The notes: generated by a model not told the origin, from the letters alone. Positions 12,401 to 24,245 are shown, numbered from the stretch's first letter. The stretch is DNA of 64,000 bases from Ehretia macrophylla (GCA_037974665.1 CM075778.1:23688001-23752000); one strand, 5' to 3'. Program-made: numbers and translations.

Positions 12401-14460
12401 ATTCTCGTCCTCCCACACCGCCGTCTGGTTCCAGCAGATCAAGAAGACAATCAAACCGGCAACAAACAGAATCAAATTCTCCAGGTGGAAGACGTCGGCC
12501 GAAATATTCCAATTCCCAGCAGGGCAGCGACTGCCTAAGTGAAGTCAGCAGTCATTCAAGGGATCAAAGTTCCCATGAGAATGAAACTTCCATTGACTTG
12601 GATGAAAATATCAATTTAGACTCAAAAGTGGATGTAGAAGTTACTAGTTCTGAAAGATCTCTCGAGATAAGCAGTACTCCAACTAGGAACGCTGAACAGA
12701 ATTCTGTCTCTAGCTTAGCTGGAAATGTAAGCACACTATGACTGTTTATTTTTTTCCTTAATTTGAGAGTGTAATTGAACAATTTGGTGACCTTTTGATG
12801 GTCTATTTCAGAAATCAACTCTGATGCTCAGTGAGGATGTATCCATGAGAGAGGTGGCTACAGAAACTCCAGAATATCCAAGTCCTATCTCTGTTCTTGA
12901 CAGTGCATTGTACAATGATGATTCAACTTCACCTATGAAGCAAACAGGAAAAGATCTGAAAGGTATCCAGATTTTGTACTCAGTTGTTCCATCCCCTTTT
13001 TTTCTTCATATTGCTCATGTTTGAAATTGAGTTGATTTAGAAGCTACATTTAATGCATAGTTGCATCTATCTGTATGAAAGTTGTTTTAAACAGACCGAG
13101 GTGTAAAGAAGAGAGTTGGTCATGTTAGTCACCTTGTTAAAAATTGATTCTGTTATTTTACAGAAAAATTACTTTCACGTTGAAGATCATTGCAGAATAA
13201 ACTTAATAATTGAATTTTGGATATACTAAACAGAACATTCTCACTTTCGCCTCTATCAGTTACTTGATTTTTCGCTTGGATACTTGTTTAATAGGTCAAG
13301 AAAGCTGGAAACAATGCATTTTATTGAACTTGGTTCTATATTTTAGGACTTCAACAAGTAATATAGTCCATGATGGACTGATCAAGCCCGTTTGGTGGTT
13401 GACCCCACAAAACCAAATAAGCAAAGCTTCTAATATAAGCCAGACACCAAAATTGTACTCTTTCTCCCTTCCTACAACCTTGGAAGTGTCATCGGGAAAA
13501 TTGCTTAAGGGTTTACAAACCATATATGCTAACAAATTTTCTTCCCACACTGGTGACTCGCAAGAATTATGGTATTTGTCTGTCATATCTCTGTCAGAAA
13601 ATGATTGCTTCTTTCATCTAACGCACATGACTTGTTTAACAGGTGACAAGTCCCAGGATTCTAATAGATTTTCAAGCACTTCACAATTTAGTTCAGCAGA
13701 TGATGTCTCACTTAACAGTGACGGATCTGGTCTTACATATGATATTAGCAGGAAGAAATTGCAGAATATTGAAAATTTAGTTCAAAAACTTAGAGGGCTG
13801 AATTCTAGCCATGATGAAGCTCGCACTGATTACATTGCGTCTCTCTGTGAGAACACAAACCCAGACCACAGATACATATCTGAGATTTTATTAGCTTCTG
13901 GTCTTCTACTCAGAGATCTAGGCTCGAGCCTCACAGCCTTCCAGTTCCATTCATCAGGCCACCCGCTTAATCCTGAGTTATTCTTGGTCTTGGAACAGAC
14001 CAGGGCAAGAACTTTAACAAAAGAGGAATGTAGCACTGAGAAGGTCACAAAGGAGAAATTTCACCGGAAGCTCATTTTCGATGCTGTTAATGAAATTCTG
14101 GCCCGAAAATTGGTTTCAGTAGGACCCTCTTCTGAGCCATGGTTGAGGCCTTGTAAACTGGCAAGGAAGACTCTCAATGCACAGAAACTTTTGAGAGAAT
14201 TGTGTTTGGAGATAGAACAACTCGAAACTAAAAGATCGGAGTGCAGCTTAGAGGATGAAGATGATGGATTGAAAAACATCTTATGGGAGGATGTGATAAA
14301 TCGCTCGGAGAGTTGGACAGATTTCAGCAATGAACTTTCAGGTGTTGTTCTGGATGTTGAGCGTTTAATCTTTAAAGATTTGGTTGATGAAGTAGTGATT
14401 GGTGAGTCTACTGGTTTGAGAATCAGGCCAGTTCGACGCAGACAGCTTTTTGGAAAGTAG
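9497..14460 (+). CDS. LNG1/TRM1-like: LONGIFOLIA/TRM1-type microtubule-associated protein, five coding exons
   Basis: Predicted coding exons are 9497-9650, 10143-10216, 10609-12726, 12812-12962 and 13643-14460. All introns are GT..AG and phases agree, giving 1104 residues and a TAG stop. The start is chosen because the first exon reads MAAKLLHSLADDNPDLQKQI.. followed by GCMTGIFQLFDRQ and SPKRLPPG, the conserved N-terminus of LONGIFOLIA (TRM1/TRM2) proteins. Further family motifs are PPSVVAKLMGLETLP (about residues 343-357), GKDLRALKQILEAMQAKGLL (479-498), IVIMKPAKL (557-565), PSPISVLDS (805-813), a C-terminal DUF4378-type region from about 865 with ARTDYIASLCENTNPDHRYI, and the terminal RRRQLFGK. 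The long middle is Ser/Lys/Arg-rich and probably disordered. In Arabidopsis this family promotes longitudinal cell and organ elongation; TRM proteins bind cortical microtubules and recruit TON1, with the TON1-binding motif at the C-terminus. It is the only host gene here that looks intact. Confidence 0.95.
12963..13642 (+). other. Intron 4 of the LONGIFOLIA-like gene, partly open in frame
   Basis: This 680-bp intron separates exon 4 (ending ..KQTGKDLK) from exon 5 (starting GDKSQDSN). The exon-5 reading frame stays open backwards into the intron to 13210, about 144 codons. Those codons encode no family motif, and joining exon 4 directly to 13643 keeps the phase. I therefore treat the open stretch as intron. 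Confidence 0.7.
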
Positions 14461-14497
14461 CGTGTTCTCTGGCTGTTCCATTTTGCCTTCGTATTTG

Positions 14498-14503
14498 AAT
14501 AAA
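14498..14503 (+). terminator. Probable poly(A) signal of the LONGIFOLIA-like gene
   Basis: AATAAA occurs 38 bases after the stop codon and is followed by T/C-rich sequence (TTGTTCTTTCTTCTTC), the usual layout of a plant near-upstream element and cleavage region. Confidence 0.55.
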
Positions 14504-15468
14504 TTGTCTTTTGTTCTTTCTTCTTCTATTCTTGCATTGATTGACATTTTCCTTTGGTGAGAGAGTTCTAGTTCTTGCACAAATATTACAAGTGGATTGT
14601 GTTTGGGGAAAAAAAGATCACGAGTGATATGTTATAACATATATTTGATTGAAATCCATTTTAAATAACCTCTTTTTTTAAATTTTTTTTATTCAGTTCT
14701 TTTATCTGGACTTATTCTGGAAACAATCTTGCAAAATACAAGGTAAGTCTGCGTACAACAAATTTCAAACTGCGTCTGACCCTTCCTTGGATTCCACGTA
14801 TAGAGAGGGTTTTGAACACCGGATAGGCCTTTATTAGTAATCTGTTTTCACTTTTAATCTCATATGATTGTAGATTATTATGTGCAGGCTGCATACCTCT
14901 ATGAACTTGCAGAAATTACTTAGTTAGATGTGGAAAATTCTTCTATCAGTCCGGATTAATGAGTCAATCTCTTACATAGTAAGTGAGATCTACATTTGTG
15001 GATTTTACTAATATGTGATTGAAGAGTTTTCCAGTTAGATATTCTACTGAGCAAGTAGTTGAAAAGTAATGGAGTAATTTAACATAAAGAAAGATGCTAT
15101 TGTTTTGGTGTGTATATAACTTGAGTCCATGGTTTGCCTTGGGCTCTCTTAAGGACTCATGCAGAAAAAATACCCTCTCAAGTTTGAACCTGAAGTATTT
15201 TGCATTTAAAAATTCGAAATCTTGATTTTCATATGGAAAAAAAAATTTCACAAGACATTCAGTTTAAGCATTTCTTAACTCAGAAAATCATATCAAATGT
15301 TCTTCTTTTAGTATTTTTCAAACCATGCACTTATTATAAGCATTCCTAGCTTTTCGTGCTCCACTTTTATCTTCTGTTCTTTGCTTAATGGAATCCATAA
15401 ATATTAAATCACTTCAGGATTAAAAACCATCAACAAAATGATATTTTGGTTTCATTGAGCAAATGGCT
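14504..15468. other. 3' flank, no gene seen
   Basis: AT-rich. Two minus-strand frames (14712-14894 and 14964-15251) have no recognisable features. Near 14740 the phrase GGTAAGTCTGCGTACAA resembles a motif common in plant SINE-like repeats, but I could not delimit an element. Confidence 0.5.
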
Positions 15469-15534
15469 GCTTCCGTAGTGGTAGTGCGTTTGCTTCGTAT
15501 GTGTAAAGTTGCGAGTTCGATCCGTGTCGGAAGC
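15469..15534 (+). pseudogene. tRNA-like sequence, probably a tRNA-Thr(CGT) pseudogene or SINE head
   Basis: The ends GCTTCCG and CGGAAGC pair perfectly as a 7-bp acceptor stem, and GAGTTCGATCC matches a T-loop/B-box. The central loop TTCGTAT would give anticodon CGT. The length is only 66 bases: about six are missing from the D-arm (TAGTGGTAGTGC), the anticodon stem pairs poorly and the T-stem has mismatches. It is most likely a decayed tRNA gene or tRNA-derived repeat rather than a working tRNA. Confidence 0.55.
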
Positions 15535-15746
15535 TTATAATCGTTGTTGATTCTCTCTGTATTCATTTATTCGTTTTGCTACTAGGCTACTGGTGCTGTT
15601 TTCATTTTCCCAGAATTGCTCTTACGTAGAAATCTAACTGACCAATAAATTTTCCAATTTTCCAAACCTCCTATTTAAGAATATAAGTCCTCACATAATG
15701 TTATAATGTTGACACGAAAAGCTCAACTGCACCAATAAATTTTCAC

Positions 15747-15794
15747 TTGTCTATTTTCCATTTTCGAAGGTTGTCTATTTTCCATTTTCGAAAC
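15747..15794. repeat. 24-bp tandem duplication
   Basis: Two adjacent copies of TTGTCTATTTTCCATTTTCG plus AAGG/AAAC in intergenic DNA, differing only at the last bases. Confidence 0.8.
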
Positions 15795-16065
15795 CTTCAT
15801 TCATCCCATGTGAATAGATGACCCCAATGGCTCTCATCCATTGTCAATCGAAGAATAGCATTACACATGATAGCCACAATAATCTTACTTAGTACTAGCA
15901 TGTGACTTTTCTCGTCCATTTATTTCAATAATTTATGAGTGAAGGGGACTTGGTGTAACTCCACTTTTGTCAATATTTTTCTATTCCAATAATCTGAGTG
16001 AAGTAATCTGGCAACCCCAATATGGGCTTTATTTATTTATTTTTATTCAAAGAAAGGTATAAATT

Positions 16066-16217
16066 AATTTTACATCACTTTTAAAGAATGTTACAACACG
16101 GACTTAACTTTATTAAAGTAATAAAATAAGGTTTCTTTTTTTTCCTAAATCAATTTACATCACTTTTAAAGAATATCACAACATGGACTTAACTTCATTA
16201 AAGTAATAAAATAAGGC
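16066..16217. repeat. 85-bp-period tandem duplication
   Basis: The sequence beginning TTACATCACTTTTAAAGAAT recurs 85 bases later with the same continuation (..GGACTTAACTT.ATTAAAGTAA). The copies differ at a few positions. Intergenic, no function seen. Confidence 0.75.
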
Positions 16218-16228
16218 TCATTTTCTCT

Positions 16229-16763
16229 AGGACTATTGTAAATGATAAAGGAAAAACTCAAGCTGAGTCAAAAAGACCAAAATGCCCTTGATACCCGACC
16301 ACCTTGAATAGAGCCAACTCGGGACAAGCGACGTCAGGCAAGACTCGACCAGAGTGATCTCGACTCGATAACATACCAAGAGGTCAGACAGCCAAACCCG
16401 ACCCGAGGACGTCCTATTAGGTCAAGATCAATAACATAATACTTACACAATTCTGAAAAATTCAGAAATAGAATATTCTAAACAAGTATAAATAACTACT
16501 ATACTTTCCTAAGAATGTAACGAATTCCATTAAGTGATTACATACTCAATCATGTATTCTTCAAGGCAATACTCACTGACTGAAGTATTTAAATGCTTAT
16601 GCAGAGGAGAACCTCTGTTGTTTGTTGCTTGTGTGTGTAGGTTTAGGAAGCTCATTATAGCTGCTTGCTAAATCCAGGAATTCTACCTCAATAGTAAATA
16701 AGTATTATTATTGTTCCTATAGGGCAAAAAAGAATTCCAACAGTAGTAAAGCCATCTTCAAGA
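16229..16763. repeat. Possible solo LTR or LTR fragment, gypsy Tat-like
   Basis: The stretch runs from a TGTAAATG to a CCAACA, has a GTATAAATAA promoter-like motif near 16480 and downstream sequence that reads like the R/U5 part of plant Tat-type LTRs (ACTCACTGACTGAAG). I found no target duplication and no second copy in the window, so this is a weak call. Confidence 0.3.
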
Positions 16764-16768
16764 GTTTC

Positions 16769-19217
16769 TGTGACGCCCGGGAATTTCATCACCGCTTTTA
16801 AATAACTATTGCATAAATTACTTGAGCATTTTATGTGCATTACTTTTCTTGTTTAATTGATTTACTATTGAGAACTATTCATAAGAAATTTGAATGTTTT
16901 AAATGCTCGATTTAATATTTTTTCTAAACCACATGGCATATAAAAGGAGTAGGGATATGATAGTTTTGAGCTTTACGGGTCGGGAGTGTGCGTTTGAAAA
17001 ATAATTTTTGCTTCGTTTGAATAGCGTTACGTATGTAGAAACATTAGTTTGATTTAAGTAGCATTTAATTGGAGTTAAAGCCTATTTAACTAAGTTTTTA
17101 TGACCTTTGACTTAATATTGTATAACTTACTCATACATATACTAAACATATTACACATATACACCTTATACTCATAAAAAACAAAAGTTAAAACTACCCA
17201 AAAAGCTCCCCTTGAACCCGACAACCCTAGGAGCCAAAGAGGAAAAATTTCTTCAACTTTTGAGCAAGAATTTGGTCATTTGGCTTGGTCTAGGAGGAGT
17301 TTGGAGCACTAGGGAGCATCAACCACTTGTCTACAACATCATTGTGAGGGAGATTTGCATTTTCTTGATGTTTTAAGTTTATGTTAAAGTTTCAACATTT
17401 CTTGAATTGTTGCTATTGGCCTATATTATGCTTAAATGTTGTTTAATACATCTTCTACAAGCTTTATATACATTGATTGTGTTGTGTAAAAGCTATTTCC
17501 ATGGTTGAAGTTTGTGATTGCAAAGAAGATGATGAATAGTAACGTTTTTAGGGTTTTGCTATAGTTTGCTAATTAGAATGAATTGATGTTTCCTCTAAGT
17601 GCTTTAGACATTATATGAACTAGTTAAACTCTCACATGTTGTTAAGTTGCTCAAATTTGAGTTAAAGTGCAAAATTAGCCAACTTTAAAAAATGGGGGTT
17701 TCCCCGAAAGACAATCCGGGCTCGTTTAGACTTTGGATTAGGTATCTTTGGGGCATGGAAGCACTTTTGGTGCTTTCGTTGAGTTAAATTGGGGTCCAAA
17801 AATGGTAGGTGTAGTTAAAACCCGCTCAAGGCCTTCCCGAGTTTTTGCCTCCAAAATAGGTTTTCATGGCCTTGATAGGTGTCCTTTGACTTCATTAGGG
17901 TTGTAGAATGATTGGATATTAGTTTTGTATCTTTGAAATACATATAGGAGAAGAAAAACTTGGTTAAAGAAAGGGAAAAAGTGGCAAGTGACTACTTTGG
18001 TGCTTATAAGTGCTTGCAAAGTTGTTATTATGCATTTATATACTTGTCTAAAGTATATTTGAGCTAGTTGAGAAAGTTGTGGGAAAGATAGGTTGTTTGC
18101 CTCTTTTGGAAATATATAGCTATTTCGTGTATGTTGGCTTATATTGTGAATAATTATGAGGGCGGCCTACTTTGTCGACCCTCTTACGTGTTATTTGATG
18201 TTCTTGATTCTTGTGGACTTGGTTCGGCATTGCTTAACCTTTCTCAGACATGGTAGTGTCGAGAAACACGGGCGGCATCGGGCCTGCAGTGCTCCCTCGA
18301 CTACCATGGTGCCTATTCCTTTTCTCTCGCTAAGTATACTCCACTACCTCAAAGATGTGGTTCACCTGCTGGGCATATAGACCTACCTCAGGAGAAAGGG
18401 TCGTAGGATCGGGGTACATCCGGAGTACCCCACTTTGGAAGAATAAAGGTTTGCCGACTCTTGCTTGAAAATTGTGGCTCGTGGTTCGAGATTGAAGACA
18501 AGAAGTGAACTGTATCCTTTTTATATGTGGTTAATTACTTGTCTAACTAGTTGTGTTATTGGATGTTGAACATGTTATTACTTTTGTATATCCTGTTACA
18601 TATCATGTTGCACGCCCCAGTATGCTGCATCACCTCCCTCGCTGGGCAACATTGTTGCTCACTCCTTACTTAACATGTTTCAAGAGAGGCTGAGATAGAT
18701 CCCCAGCTAGTAGCTGTAGTAGAAGAAGAAGAAATGCAAGTTGAGCAATTTTTGTGACTTCTTGTGTGTGAAGGTTGGCTGACACATGCTGCTTGTGTGT
18801 AATAGTTGGTTGTTGTTCTTTTTGAGACCAGGTGGTCTTATGTATATTTGGTAGATGTAATAACTTGAAATCTTGTATAATGGATAGCAAATTAGATGAC
18901 ATGAAATAATAGATTCTAGTTTACTTCTTTTATTGCATGCTTATGTGCTTAATGGAACTATTTATAGTTAAAGTTATAATTGTCTTGCATGATCATATGC
19001 TATATGTAGATTTTGTCATTCTAAGGCTCGGATGGCCTTGAAGAGCTGGTTGGTATGTAATTCATAAATGCTAGGTTGTATAATTGTTTGAATGTGGTTC
19101 AGGAGTTGTTTGTGATTATTGGCAGGTACCAGTTTAGTCCATGGTACAGAAGAGACTCTATCCGTGTGACGGGTCCGGACTTGACCTACAGCGTGGGGTT
19201 GGGTTCAGAGCGTTACA
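16769..19217 (+). repeat. 5' LTR of gypsy element A
   Basis: 2449 bases from TGTGACGCCC to ..CGTTACA. The start matches the 3' LTR at 24259 and the end matches 29174, apart from scattered substitutions. Short frames inside it (for example 18666-18902 minus) recur in the other LTR copy simply because the LTRs are homologous, and are not genes. Confidence 0.9.
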
Positions 19218-19223
19218 TTTAGG

Positions 19224-19235
19224 TGGTATCAAAGA
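19224..19235 (+). promoter_or_regulatory. Primer-binding site of gypsy element A
   Basis: TGGTATCAAAGA lies six bases after the LTR end. It matches the iMet-tRNA primer-site consensus TGGTATCAGAGC except at two positions, so it is slightly decayed. Confidence 0.75.
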
Positions 19236-19536
19236 TACTTGAATGCATGAAGCAGGGTTAATTTCCTTGGTATGTGGGTAGAGGTCCATATGTGGAAACT
19301 GAACTACGTGACTATGTGATTGTTTAATTTCCTAAGTGTTTGGGTAAAGGACATACTAGCATGTAAGAGGAACATCAAAAGCATGATATGATATGAATAG
19401 GAAAAGTTTAGTGTTTAATGCTTGATAAGTGTCTTATATGTTGTCTTATATGAATAAGGTGTTTTGAAAACAATGTGCACATTATCTTTGTGTTATCTAT
19501 TTGCCTATTATAACACTGCATTCTTCTAGCTTTGAG

Positions 19537-20868
19537 ATGAGGAGAAGGGGAAGACCGAGAAGAGAACCGGAGGAAGCTCCTAGGCAGGATATACCTAGGC
19601 AGGGTGTAGGAGTAGCTGGGAATGTACCTCAGGCTGGGAATGTACCACAGGGGTAGGAATCGACCAATGCATAGATTATGGCCACAATGGCCACCACCAT
19701 GAATACTATTGCTCAGTTTGTGACTCAGTAGGGTCAAACAGGGATTGGCAGAGGTAATCAGGCCGCTAGAGCCGAGGGTAGCGGTATTGCTGGGGGTAAT
19801 TTGTATGACAAGTTATTGCACCATGGGGCATATAATTTTTATGGGGAACCGGATGATATGAAGGCAGAAATGTGGTTGAGTAAGTTTGAGAAAGTTTTTG
19901 CAATACTTGAGTGTAATGATGATAAAAAGATTACTTATGCTGTATTCTTACTTGAGGGGGATGCCGAGGAGTGGTGGCGTACTATTAGAGAGAAATGGGA
20001 TGCCGAGAGGGTACAACACTCGTGGGCTGACTTTGTTCGAGAGTTCAGGGACAAGTATGTTTGGGTAGTAGCCCGTGAGAGACATCAAGAGGAGTTCATA
20101 GCTCTGAGGTAGGGGAACATGACTGTGGATCAGTACGAGGCTACTTTCACCAGACTCTCCCGTTATGTGCCAGCTTTGGTGCAGCCGGAGGACATGAAGA
20201 TTCAGAGGTTTATCAAAGGACTGAGAAGTGATATTATGCTTAATTTGTCTTTAGGATTATTCGAATTATGCTGCAGTAGTCAGAGCCGTGTTGAGATACG
20301 AGAAATACAAGGCAGATGTGTTGGCCGAGTCTAGTCAGTCGAGCAAACGACAGTATCAGTCTCAGAGTCAGGGGGTTATCAGAGACAATATCAGCAGTCT
20401 GTTCAGACTCAGCAGCCGAGACAGACCTAGAGTTACTTAGGACCAGTTCAGGCACAGTCTCGACCGAGGCCAGCTCAAAGCCAGCCACAGGGACAGTCAC
20501 AGACCCGACCAGTGACCACTAGATCTCAGCGGGGTAGTTTTGCTACATCGACTTTTAGGGCTTCTACGGGAGGTGCTGCTGCCAAGAAAAACCAGCAGTG
20601 CAGTCACTGCAATCGCAAGGGCTATACGGAGGCAGAGTGTTGGAGAAAATTGGGTCGATGTATAGGTTGTGGTAGTGTCCAGCATAGAGCTAGAGATTGC
20701 CCCAGATTTAAGCAGGGCCAGGGACAGACTTTCGGTCAGAGTACTCAGACTAGAGCTTCAAGAGCAGCTACTATTCCACAAGGCCAAGCACGGGTATTTG
20801 TACTCGATCAGGAGGAGCTCCTGGACACGATAGTGGTGGTGGAAGGTACTTTTCTTATTAATAGTTAG
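19537..20868 (+). pseudogene. gag of gypsy element A, broken
   Basis: The frame opens at ATG 19537 (MRRRGRPRREPEE) and shows the retrotransposon Gag domain (GEPDDMKAEMWLSKFEKVF, LLEGDAEEWWRTIREKW, DKYVWVVARERHQEEF). Two zinc knuckles follow near 20600-20700. The first has lost its His (GYTEAEC), and the second (CIGCGSVQHRARDC) is intact. In-frame TAG codons stand at 19654, 19672, 19729, 20110 and 20866, and a compensated frameshift lies between about 20240 and 20500. The TAG at 20110 stands where element B (minus strand) has CAG. The TAG at 19729 is shared with element B. Confidence 0.85.
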
Positions 20869-21300
20869 CCAGTAGTAGTTTTGATTGACACCGGGGCTAC
20901 ACATTCATTTATTACTCCTATGTGTGCACAATCTATTGCTTTAAAAGTTGATAAACTACCGTATGTAATTAAAGTAGATAATACTATGGGTACCAAATTT
21001 GTTACAGAGTCTGTGTGTAAAGATTGTAGTATTTGCATTGAGGGGCATATGTATCCTATTGATTTGATAGTCATGCCATTTCGAGACTTTGAGGTTATCT
21101 TAGGGATAGACTGGTTGGGGCGGTATTATGCATATCTGGATTGTAGAAGAAAAATTGTAACTTTAGAAGTACCTGATCAACCTGTTATTAAAATTACTGG
21201 GAGTCGAAAATCTACTGGGACTCGTATCGTTTCTTCTATTAAAGCCACTAAAATGTTGAGTAAAGGTTGTGATGCATATTTAGCTTATTTAATTAATTAG
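20869..21300 (+). pseudogene. Aspartic protease domain of gypsy element A
   Basis: Continues the gag frame. VLIDTGATHSFITP holds the catalytic DTG, followed by the family phrase DLIVMPFRDFEVILGIDWLG. This domain would cut the polyprotein. It ends at a TAG (21298) where the related element B has a Gln codon (INQP). No frameshift lies inside the domain itself. Confidence 0.85.
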
Positions 21301-22215
21301 CCTGGAGATAAATTGAAACTGAATGAGGTGCCTGTTGTAAAAGATTTTCTGGGGGTATTTCCTGAGGAGTTGCCGGGGTTACCATATGACCGAGAAATAG
21401 AGTTTGTGATTGACTTGTTGCCAGTGACTAATCCTATTTCTAGAACCCTATATAGAATGGCTCCCATTGAGTTGCAGGAGTTAAAAATTCAGTTACAGGG
21501 TTTACTTGAAAAGGGTTTTATTTAGCCTAGCTCACCACCTTGGGGTGCTCCTGTATTATTTGTAAAGAAGAAAGACGGTACTTTGCGGTTGTGCATTGAT
21601 TATTGCTTAATCAGGTGACTGTGAAAAATAAATATCCATTACCTTTGATTGAAGAATTGTTTGATCAGTTGCAGGGTGTTGTTGTATATTCTAAATTTGA
21701 CTTGAGACAAGGTTATTATCAACTAAGAATCTGGAAGGAGGATGTGCCTAAGACTGCTTTTAGAACCAGGTATGACCACTATGAATTTGTTGTACTGCCA
21801 TTTGGGCTGACAAATGCGCTAGCCGCCTTTATAGATTTGATGCAGAGGGTGTTTAGACCTTACCTCGATCAATTTGTTGTGATCTTTATTGATGATATAT
21901 TGGTGTATTCTAAATCTGAGGCAGAGCATGAAGAACACTTGAGAATTGTACTGCGAACATTGCAAGAGCATAAATTGTTTGCCAAATTTAGCAAATGCGA
22001 ATTATGGTTGAAACAGGTAGCCTTTCTTAGCCATATCATTTCACATGAGGGAATATCTGTAGATCCTGCAAAATTGAAGTGGTTATGTCTTGGAAGAGAC
22101 CCAAGACTGTCACAGAAGTTCGTAGTTTCTTGGGATTGGCTGGTTATTATAGGCGGTTTGTTAAGGACTTTTCCAAAATTGTAGGACCATTAACTTCCTT
22201 AACTCAAAAGTAAAT
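21301..22215 (+). pseudogene. Reverse transcriptase domain of gypsy element A
   Basis: Palm motifs are present, including the catalytic FIDDILVYS at about 21888-21914 and [12 protein letters not shown]. The frame is broken by TAG at 21523 (Gln in element B), by a deletion of about four bases near 21600 in the IDYRGLNQ motif, and again near 22080-22216. It once made cDNA from the element RNA and is now inactive. Confidence 0.85.
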
Positions 22216-22216
22216 T

Positions 22217-22680
22217 GTGTTTAACTGGGATTATAAATGCGAAACCAGTTTTCAGGAATTGAATAGGAAACTTACCACTGCCCCTATCTTGGCATTGCCT
22301 GAAAGAACAGATAATTTGGTGATTTACAGTGATGCTTCGAAAGAAAGCTTGGGTTGCGTTCTTATGCGAAATGGTAAGGTAATAGCTTATACCTCAAGGA
22401 AATTGAAACCATATGAACTTAATTATCCTACACACGATCTTGAGCTTGCTGCTGTTGTCTTTGCTTTGAAGAAATGGCTTCATTATTTGTGGGGTAATAA
22501 ATTTGAGATATTTACTGATCATAAAAGTCTAAAATATCTGTTTTCTCAAAATGATTTGAATATGAGGCAAAGGCGTTGGTTATAAATGTTGAATGATTAT
22601 AATTGTACTATTAGCTGCTTGCCAGGAAAAACTAACACTATTGCAGATGCATTGAGTCGAAAAGCTACTGTGGCTAGTTT
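22217..22680 (+). pseudogene. RNase H domain of gypsy element A
   Basis: [16 protein letters not shown] carries the first catalytic Asp, with [18 protein letters not shown] and [14 protein letters not shown] carrying the Glu and Asp. A TAA at 22583-22585 interrupts the frame just after RQRRWL. The domain would remove RNA from the RNA-DNA hybrid. Confidence 0.85.
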
Positions 22681-22822
22681 GATAATAAAGGACTGAGAAA
22701 CTGTGGAGGAATTGTGTATGTAGAAACCGAAGGCTTCTAGAACAGGTTTCCAATTTGCTAGCTTACAAATCCAGTCTCTATTACTATCTAGAATTAGAAA
22801 AGGCCAACAGTCAGATCCTCGG

Positions 22823-23743
22823 TTGTTAAAAATTCTAGAGAAGTCCAAAGGGGGAGAGTCCGACTTCAAGTTGCGTGATGATAGACTACTCAGGTATAAG
22901 AATAGAATTTGCATTCCTAGTGATTCAACTGTAAAAGATGAGATTCTTGCTGAGGCTAATAGCACTAAATACACGATTCATCCTGGTAGCACTAAGATGT
23001 ACAGGGACTTAAAGCAAAGTTTCTGGTGGAACAACATGAAAAGGGAAATAGCTGAGTATGTGGCTAAATGTTTGACTTGTCAGAAAGTTAAGGCTGAACA
23101 TAAGAGACCGGCGGGATTGTTGCAACCATTGGAGATTCCAGTGTGGAAATGGGACCAGGTTACTTTGGACCTTGTATCTGATTTGCCCAGATCACCGCGA
23201 GGTAATGATTCCGTATGGGTTGTGGTTAATAGATTGATGAAGACCTCCTATTTTATTGCTACAAAGAAGACATATTCCCTTGATAAATTAGTTGAGCTTT
23301 ATGTTGAAAATATTGTGAGATTGTATGGAGTTCCATCTAAAATAGTATCAGACATGGATCCTAGGTTTACATCGCAGTTATGGCAGAAACTACAAAAGGC
23401 TCGGGGGATTAATTTGAGTTTGAGTACTGCATATCATCCGCAGACAGATGGCCAATCTGAAAGGATTATCAGGATTTTAGAAGACATGTTACGAGCTTGC
23501 ACTCTGGATTTCGGTAAAAGTTGGGAAAGGTATTTGCCTTTTGCAGAGTTTGCTTACAATAACAGTTATCAGGCTACCATTGGTATGGCACCCTACGAGA
23601 CACTTTATGGGCGAAAATGTAGATCTCCATTATATTGGGATGAGGTAGGTGAAATGAAAACCGTTGACCCAGCTATATTGCCAGAGATGATCAAGATAGT
23701 GGATAATGTGAAACTTAGAAAGAAGAGAATGCTTACAGCATAG
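22823..23743 (+). pseudogene. Integrase of gypsy element A
   Basis: A 306-codon open frame. It has an HHCC zinc region (HPGSTKMYRDLK.. CLTCQ), then the catalytic core with Asp in TLDLVSDLP, Asp in KIVSDMDPRF, and the region AYHPQTDGQSERIIR carrying the Glu. It ends at TAG 23741, where element B has CAG (LTAQSR). The catalytic residues look intact, but the frame is cut off from the rest of pol. Confidence 0.85.
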
Positions 23744-24219
23744 AGTCGACGGAAGAATTATGCTAATAGACGCCGACGGGACTTGGTATTTTCAGTGGGT
23801 GATCATGTGTTCCTAAAAGTCTCTCTGCTTAAGGGTTTGATTCGACATGGGAATAGAAGTAAGCTCAGTCTTTGATACGTGGGGCCGTTTGAAATTATGG
23901 AGAAAGTTGGAGATTGGCTTATAGATTGGCGTTACCTTCGAGTTTGGGCAGGATTCATAATGTATTCCATGTGTTATTGTTGAGTAAGTATAATCCCGAT
24001 CTTTCGCATGTTATAGAGCCGGAACCTTTGGAGATCGATGAATTGTTGTCATATGTTGAGAAACCTCTTCGAGTGGTTGACAGAAAGATTCAGGAACTTC
24101 GAACCAAGAATATTCCTATGGTGAAGGTTCTTTGTGATCATCACGGAGTTGAGGATGCCACTTGAGAGTGGGAGGATCAGATAAGAAAGAAGTATCCGGA
24201 GCTGTTTGTCGAATCATGA
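23744..24219 (+). pseudogene. Integrase C-terminus and chromodomain-like tail of gypsy element A
   Basis: After the TAG the frame resumes with NYANRRRRDL, passes a TGA in the ..YVGPFE motif, and shifts frame into LPSSLGRIHNVFHV.. PEPLEIDELLSYVEKPLRVVDRK..IPMVKVL. This is the chromodomain-like tail of plant chromoviruses, thought to steer integration. A TGA at 24163 replaces the expected Trp of EDATWE; element B has a TGA at the same codon. Confidence 0.75.
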
Positions 24220-24245
24220 AAGAATTGAGTGGACGCAATTTGTTT

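Noticed and set aside
13349-13570. Possible extra exon in the LONGIFOLIA-like gene, with AG before and GT after it.
   Set aside because: Exon 4 leaves one base of a codon and this segment would be read in a frame with an early stop. Direct joining to 13643 keeps the phase and gives the expected family sequence.
18666-18902. Minus-strand frame MSSNLLSIIQDF.., repeated at 28623-28859.
   Set aside because: Both lie in the two LTRs of element A. The similarity is DNA homology of the LTRs, not protein conservation evidence.
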